DNA from: JAEXZL01 sp049943125
Lineage (GTDB): Bacteria > Bacillota > Clostridia > Clostridiales > Clostridiaceae
DNA length: 64,000 nt
Direction of reading: 5' to 3'
Assembly: GCF_049943125.1 (NCBI RefSeq)
Contig: NZ_CP188040.1
Coordinates: 2,232,001 to 2,296,000 of the forward strand
A program made the translations under genes and the position numbers. Below the pieces are notes generated by a model that worked only from the letters and a program-made list of their open reading frames with translations, was not told where the DNA came from and searched no databases. Shown here one piece after another: positions 61,386 through 64,000 of this stretch (position 1 is the stretch's first letter; each line of letters opens with the position of its first letter).

Positions 61386-62840
61386 ATGATAAATATAATA
61401 GGCTTAGGACCAGGAGCACCAGAGGCTCTTACCCTAGGCAGCTTAAGGCTCTTAAGAAGCTCAAAGAATAATTATTTAAGGACAGAAAAGCATCCTACTA
61501 TAGATTTTTTAGAGGAAGAGGGAATATCCTTTGAAACCTACGATTATGCCTATGATAGGTTTAAGAGCTTCGATGAGGTTTATGAGTTTATCTCAGAGGA
61601 TATCATAAAAAAATATAAAGAAGAAGGAGAGCTTGTTTATGCTGTTCCTGGCCACCCCTTGGTAGCTGAGAAGTCTGTAGAGCTTATTATAAAGAAGGCT
61701 GAGAAGGAAGGCATACCTGTAAAGGTGGTGCCTGCCGTGAGCTTTATTGATGCTGTATTAGAGGGACTTAAGGTGGACCCTATTCAAGGTTTAAAAATAA
61801 TTGATGCCTTTGATATATCTAATCAAATTCCTGATAAGAGGGTTGGAACGGTAATAACTCAGGTTTATAATCACTTTATTGCTTCTGAGGTTAAGCTGAG
61901 GCTCTTGGAATTCTACAAGGATGAAACAGAAATATACTTTGTTCGCGCTGCAGGAATTGAGGGAGAGGAAAGTATAAGGCTCATAAAGCTTTATGAGCTG
62001 GATTGGCAGAAGGATATAGATTATTTGACCTCCTTATATATACCCAGGGATCCAGAAAATAATAAGGATTTTTATAGCTTTGTTGAGATAGTGGAAGTGC
62101 TCAGAGGACCAGGGGGATGTCCCTGGGATAGAGAACAGACTCATGAGAGCCTTAAGAAGGCATTGGTAGAGGAAAGCTATGAGGTTATAGAAGCTATAGA
62201 GGAAAAGAATGAAGATATGCTGGTAGAGGAGCTGGGAGATTTGCTCCTTCAGATTGTATTTCACAGCTCCCTAGGAAAAGATGAAGGTTATTTCACTATA
62301 AATGATGTTATTGAGGGTATCTGCAATAAAATGATATATAGACATCCTCATGTCTTTGGAGAGACTTCTGCCAATACATCAGAGGAGGTCCTAGAAAACT
62401 GGGAAAAACTAAAAAAGGTAGAACAGGGCTTGAAAACCCATACAGAAGCCCTAGAACACGTAGCGAAAAGTCTTCCAGCAATAATCAGAGCAGAAAAGGT
62501 TCAAAAGAAGGCTGCTAAGGTAGGTTTTGATTGGGATAGTGTAGAGGAACCATTAAATAAAATATTTGAAGAAGCATCAGAGCTTAAAGATGTATATAAG
62601 TTACAAAACAAGGCAAAAATACTAGATGAGATGGGTGACTTATTATTCGCTGCTATTAATGCATGTAGATTTTTAGGCGTAGATGGAGAAGAAGCTCTTA
62701 ATCATACCACTGACAAATTTATCAGGAGATTTTCTTATATAGAGAAAAAAGCCATGGACCTTGGACTTAAACTGGAGTCCATGATCCTCAAGGATATGGA
62801 TGTGCTATGGGATGAGGCAAAAAACCTAGAAAAAAACTAA
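61386..62840 (+). CDS. mazG: MazG-type nucleotide pyrophosphohydrolase with tetrapyrrole methylase-like domain (YabN)
   Basis: A 484-residue fusion. Residues 1-210 form a tetrapyrrole (corrin/porphyrin) methylase-like domain (IIGLGPGAPEALTLG, YAVPGHPLVAE). Residues 220-480 carry two MazG domains with EESYEVIEAIEEKNEDMLVEELGDLLLQIVFH in segments near 258-290 as the metal site. MazG hydrolyses non-canonical NTPs or regulates ppGpp. The fused form is typical of Firmicute YabN. Confidence 0.94.
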   Translation: MINIIGLGPGAPEALTLGSLRLLRSSKNNYLRTEKHPTIDFLEEEGISFETYDYAYDRFKSFDEVYEFISEDIIKKYKEEGELVYAVPGHPLVAEKSVELIIKKAEKEGIPVKVVPAVSFIDAVLEGLKVDPIQGLKIIDAFDISNQIPDKRVGTVITQVYNHFIASEVKLRLLEFYKDETEIYFVRAAGIEGEESIRLIKLYELDWQKDIDYLTSLYIPRDPENNKDFYSFVEIVEVLRGPGGCPWDREQTHESLKKALVEESYEVIEAIEEKNEDMLVEELGDLLLQIVFHSSLGKDEGYFTINDVIEGICNKMIYRHPHVFGETSANTSEEVLENWEKLKKVEQGLKTHTEALEHVAKSLPAIIRAEKVQKKAAKVGFDWDSVEEPLNKIFEEASELKDVYKLQNKAKILDEMGDLLFAAINACRFLGVDGEEALNHTTDKFIRRFSYIEKKAMDLGLKLESMILKDMDVLWDEAKNLEKN

Positions 62841-63049
62841 AAAATAAGAAGGATTTTTATTAAAGGTGGAGAATAATAGTATTTATTACATAGGTATTTT
62901 TGTGTCTTTGTTATCCTGAGGTAAAAGTTTTAGTAATAACTATTCACTTTTGGGTATTTAGTGTATAATAGGATAATGATTCATATTAATACATAGTATC
63001 AAACTATAGGATTAAAAATTCAATAACTCAATATAAGGAGGATGTTACT

Positions 63050-63325
63050 ATGAATAAAGCAGAATTAATATCAAGCATTGCTGATAAGAGCAAGTTATCC
63101 AAGAAGGATGCTGAGGCAGCCTTAAAGGGACTTATTGAAAGTGTTCAAGAAGCATTAGAGAATGGTGAAAAGGTTCAATTAATTGGTTTCGGTACTTTTG
63201 AAACAAGAGAAAGAGCTGCTAGGGAAGGTAGAAACCCTAGAACTAAAGAAACTATAACTATTCCTGCTTCTAAGGTTCCTGTATTTAAAGCTGGTAAAGA
63301 ATTCAAGGATAGAGTTAATAAGTAG
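63050..63325 (+). CDS. hup: HU family DNA-binding protein
   Basis: A 91-residue histone-like protein with the complete HU fold: N-terminal helices MNKAELISSIADKSKLS, the conserved GFGTFETRERAAREGRNPRT arm in segments near 46-65, and ATTI-type TITIPASKVPVFKAGKEFK end. It compacts DNA as a dimer. Clostridia often place hup between mazG and yabO as here. A strong AAGGAGGAT site precedes it; promoter-like TATAAT lies at 62964-62969. Confidence 0.96.
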   Translation: MNKAELISSIADKSKLSKKDAEAALKGLIESVQEALENGEKVQLIGFGTFETRERAAREGRNPRTKETITIPASKVPVFKAGKEFKDRVNK

Positions 63326-63336
63326 TCCCTATCCTC

Positions 63337-63390
63337 TAAAGAACTGCTTGTAATAGAATAAACTTCTATTGTAAGTAGTTCTTTTTAATA
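63337..63390 (+). terminator. Terminator after hup
   Basis: AAAGAACTGCTTG and CAAT-type inner pairs oppose TAAGTAGTTCTTT, followed by TTAA; a long imperfect stem. Confidence 0.7.
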
Positions 63391-63464
63391 TTGTAAGAAT
63401 AGCAGGATATAATAGTAATTCTAGCTAGGGTGGAAATAATATTTGAGTTTGTGAGGTGTCTTAA

Positions 63465-63725
63465 ATGAGGTTAGATAAATATTTAAAGGTTTCAAGAATA
63501 ATAAAGAGAAGAACAGTAGCTAAGGAAGCCTGTGAAAGTGGAAGGGTATCTATCAATGGGAAGGTAGCAAAGCCTGGTACAGATATAAAAGAAGGGGATA
63601 TTATCGAAATACTTTTTGCTAATAAGAGCCTGAAGGCTAAGGTGATAAACATTTCTGAGCATGTGAGGAAAGAAGCTGCATCTTCTATGTATGAGATTTT
63701 AGAGGGAGAAGAGGACGAAGAATAA
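63465..63725 (+). CDS. rqcP: RqcP, S4 domain ribosome quality control factor
   Basis: An 86-residue S4 RNA-binding protein (YabO/Hsp15-like). It opens MRLDKYLKVSRIIKRRTVAKEAC, continues with GRVSINGKVAKPGTDIKEGD and ends in an acidic tail. In Bacillus RqcP works with RqcH in alanine-tailing of stalled nascent chains on 50S subunits. It lies where yabO lies in Bacillus, between mazG/hup and yabP. Confidence 0.93.
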   Translation: MRLDKYLKVSRIIKRRTVAKEACESGRVSINGKVAKPGTDIKEGDIIEILFANKSLKAKVINISEHVRKEAASSMYEILEGEEDEE

Positions 63726-63806
63726 TAGCTTTTTATTTTTTTTGCTGTTATATACCAAATATTTACTTCATATATTGATATAGGAGTAAATAGGAGGTTT
63801 TCTTAA

Positions 63807-64000
63807 ATGGAGAGTAAGAAGGATATTAAGATTGAAGAAAAAAAGAGTAGCTTAGCCCTAGATAGCAGAAAAAACCTAACTCTAAATGGTGTAATTGAGG
63901 TAATTAGCTTTGATGAGGAAAAGATACTTTTAAATACCTCTGTTGGTATGTTAACAATAAAGGGGCAGGAGCTCAAAATGAATAAGCTGGATGTGCAAAA
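63807..64000 (+). CDS. yabP: Sporulation protein YabP (partial, runs off the window)
   Basis: An ATG nine bases after AGGAGG opens a frame that reaches the window end. The visible 64 residues contain the YabP signature: LTLNGVIEVISFDEEKILLNTSVGMLTIKGQEL, in segments. YabP and its neighbour YabQ are needed for spore coat and cortex formation in Bacillus. The C-terminus is beyond the window. Confidence 0.85.
   Translation, partial: MESKKDIKIEEKKSSLALDSRKNLTLNGVIEVISFDEEKILLNTSVGMLTIKGQELKMNKLDVQ

Overview
The window is low-GC, gene-dense DNA from an anaerobic, spore-forming Firmicute, almost certainly of class Clostridia. The evidence is sporulation genes (spoVG, spoVT, spoVB, yabP, ytvI), an FeFe-hydrogenase maturase (hydE), an anaerobic ribonucleotide reductase activase (nrdG), a meso-DAP type MurE, a Na+-pumping decarboxylase, an asnS T-box, and strong AGGAGG ribosome sites with frequent GTG/TTG starts. 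The species cannot be named from the sequence alone.

Layout. 1-3.6 kb: a biotin-dependent Na+-translocating decarboxylase operon in which the gamma subunit looks split into two small genes. 3.7-11.4 kb: ftsH, HAD phosphatase, DUF1622, hydE, a monofunctional glycosyltransferase with a small membrane ORF, aroD and a Nudix hydrolase. 11.4-14.6 kb: a 7-nt-period purine/pyrimidine tract interrupted by an IS3-family element, then an ABC exporter. 14.9-25.5 kb: metabolic and hypothetical genes, two candidate non-coding RNAs (about 19.62-19.77 kb and 22.05-22.38 kb) and azlCD. 25.5-25.95 kb: a second 7-nt-period tract, an array of small hairpins, and tRNA-Gly(CCC) with its own promoter and terminator. 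26-39.4 kb: symporter, murE, AraC regulator, nrdG, uppP, Xaa-Pro peptidase, T-box plus asnS, a low-complexity coat-like protein and an L,D-transpeptidase. 39.4-43.3 kb: two half ABC exporters behind a leader with a 29-codon ORF and two tandem terminators, organised like Bacillus bmrBCD. 43.3-64 kb: the conserved murC-purR-spoVG-glmU-prs-pth-mfd-prsA-spoVT-spoVB-mazG-hup-rqcP-yabP block, with a two-component system and an HtrA-like protein lacking catalytic residues inserted between prs and pth.

How it works together. The right third is the classic Firmicute housekeeping and sporulation neighbourhood: cell wall precursors (murC, glmU), PRPP (prs), translation quality control (pth, rqcP), transcription-coupled repair (mfd), secretion folding (prsA) and spore development. 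The left two thirds are mostly short independent units, commonly closed by strong intrinsic terminators. The most interesting signals are regulatory or non-coding: the ABC leader/attenuator, a 16-bp hairpin that buries the spoVB ribosome site, the structured RNA at 22.05-22.38 kb, the tRNA-adjacent hairpin array, and purine heptad tracts that begin exactly at stop codons.
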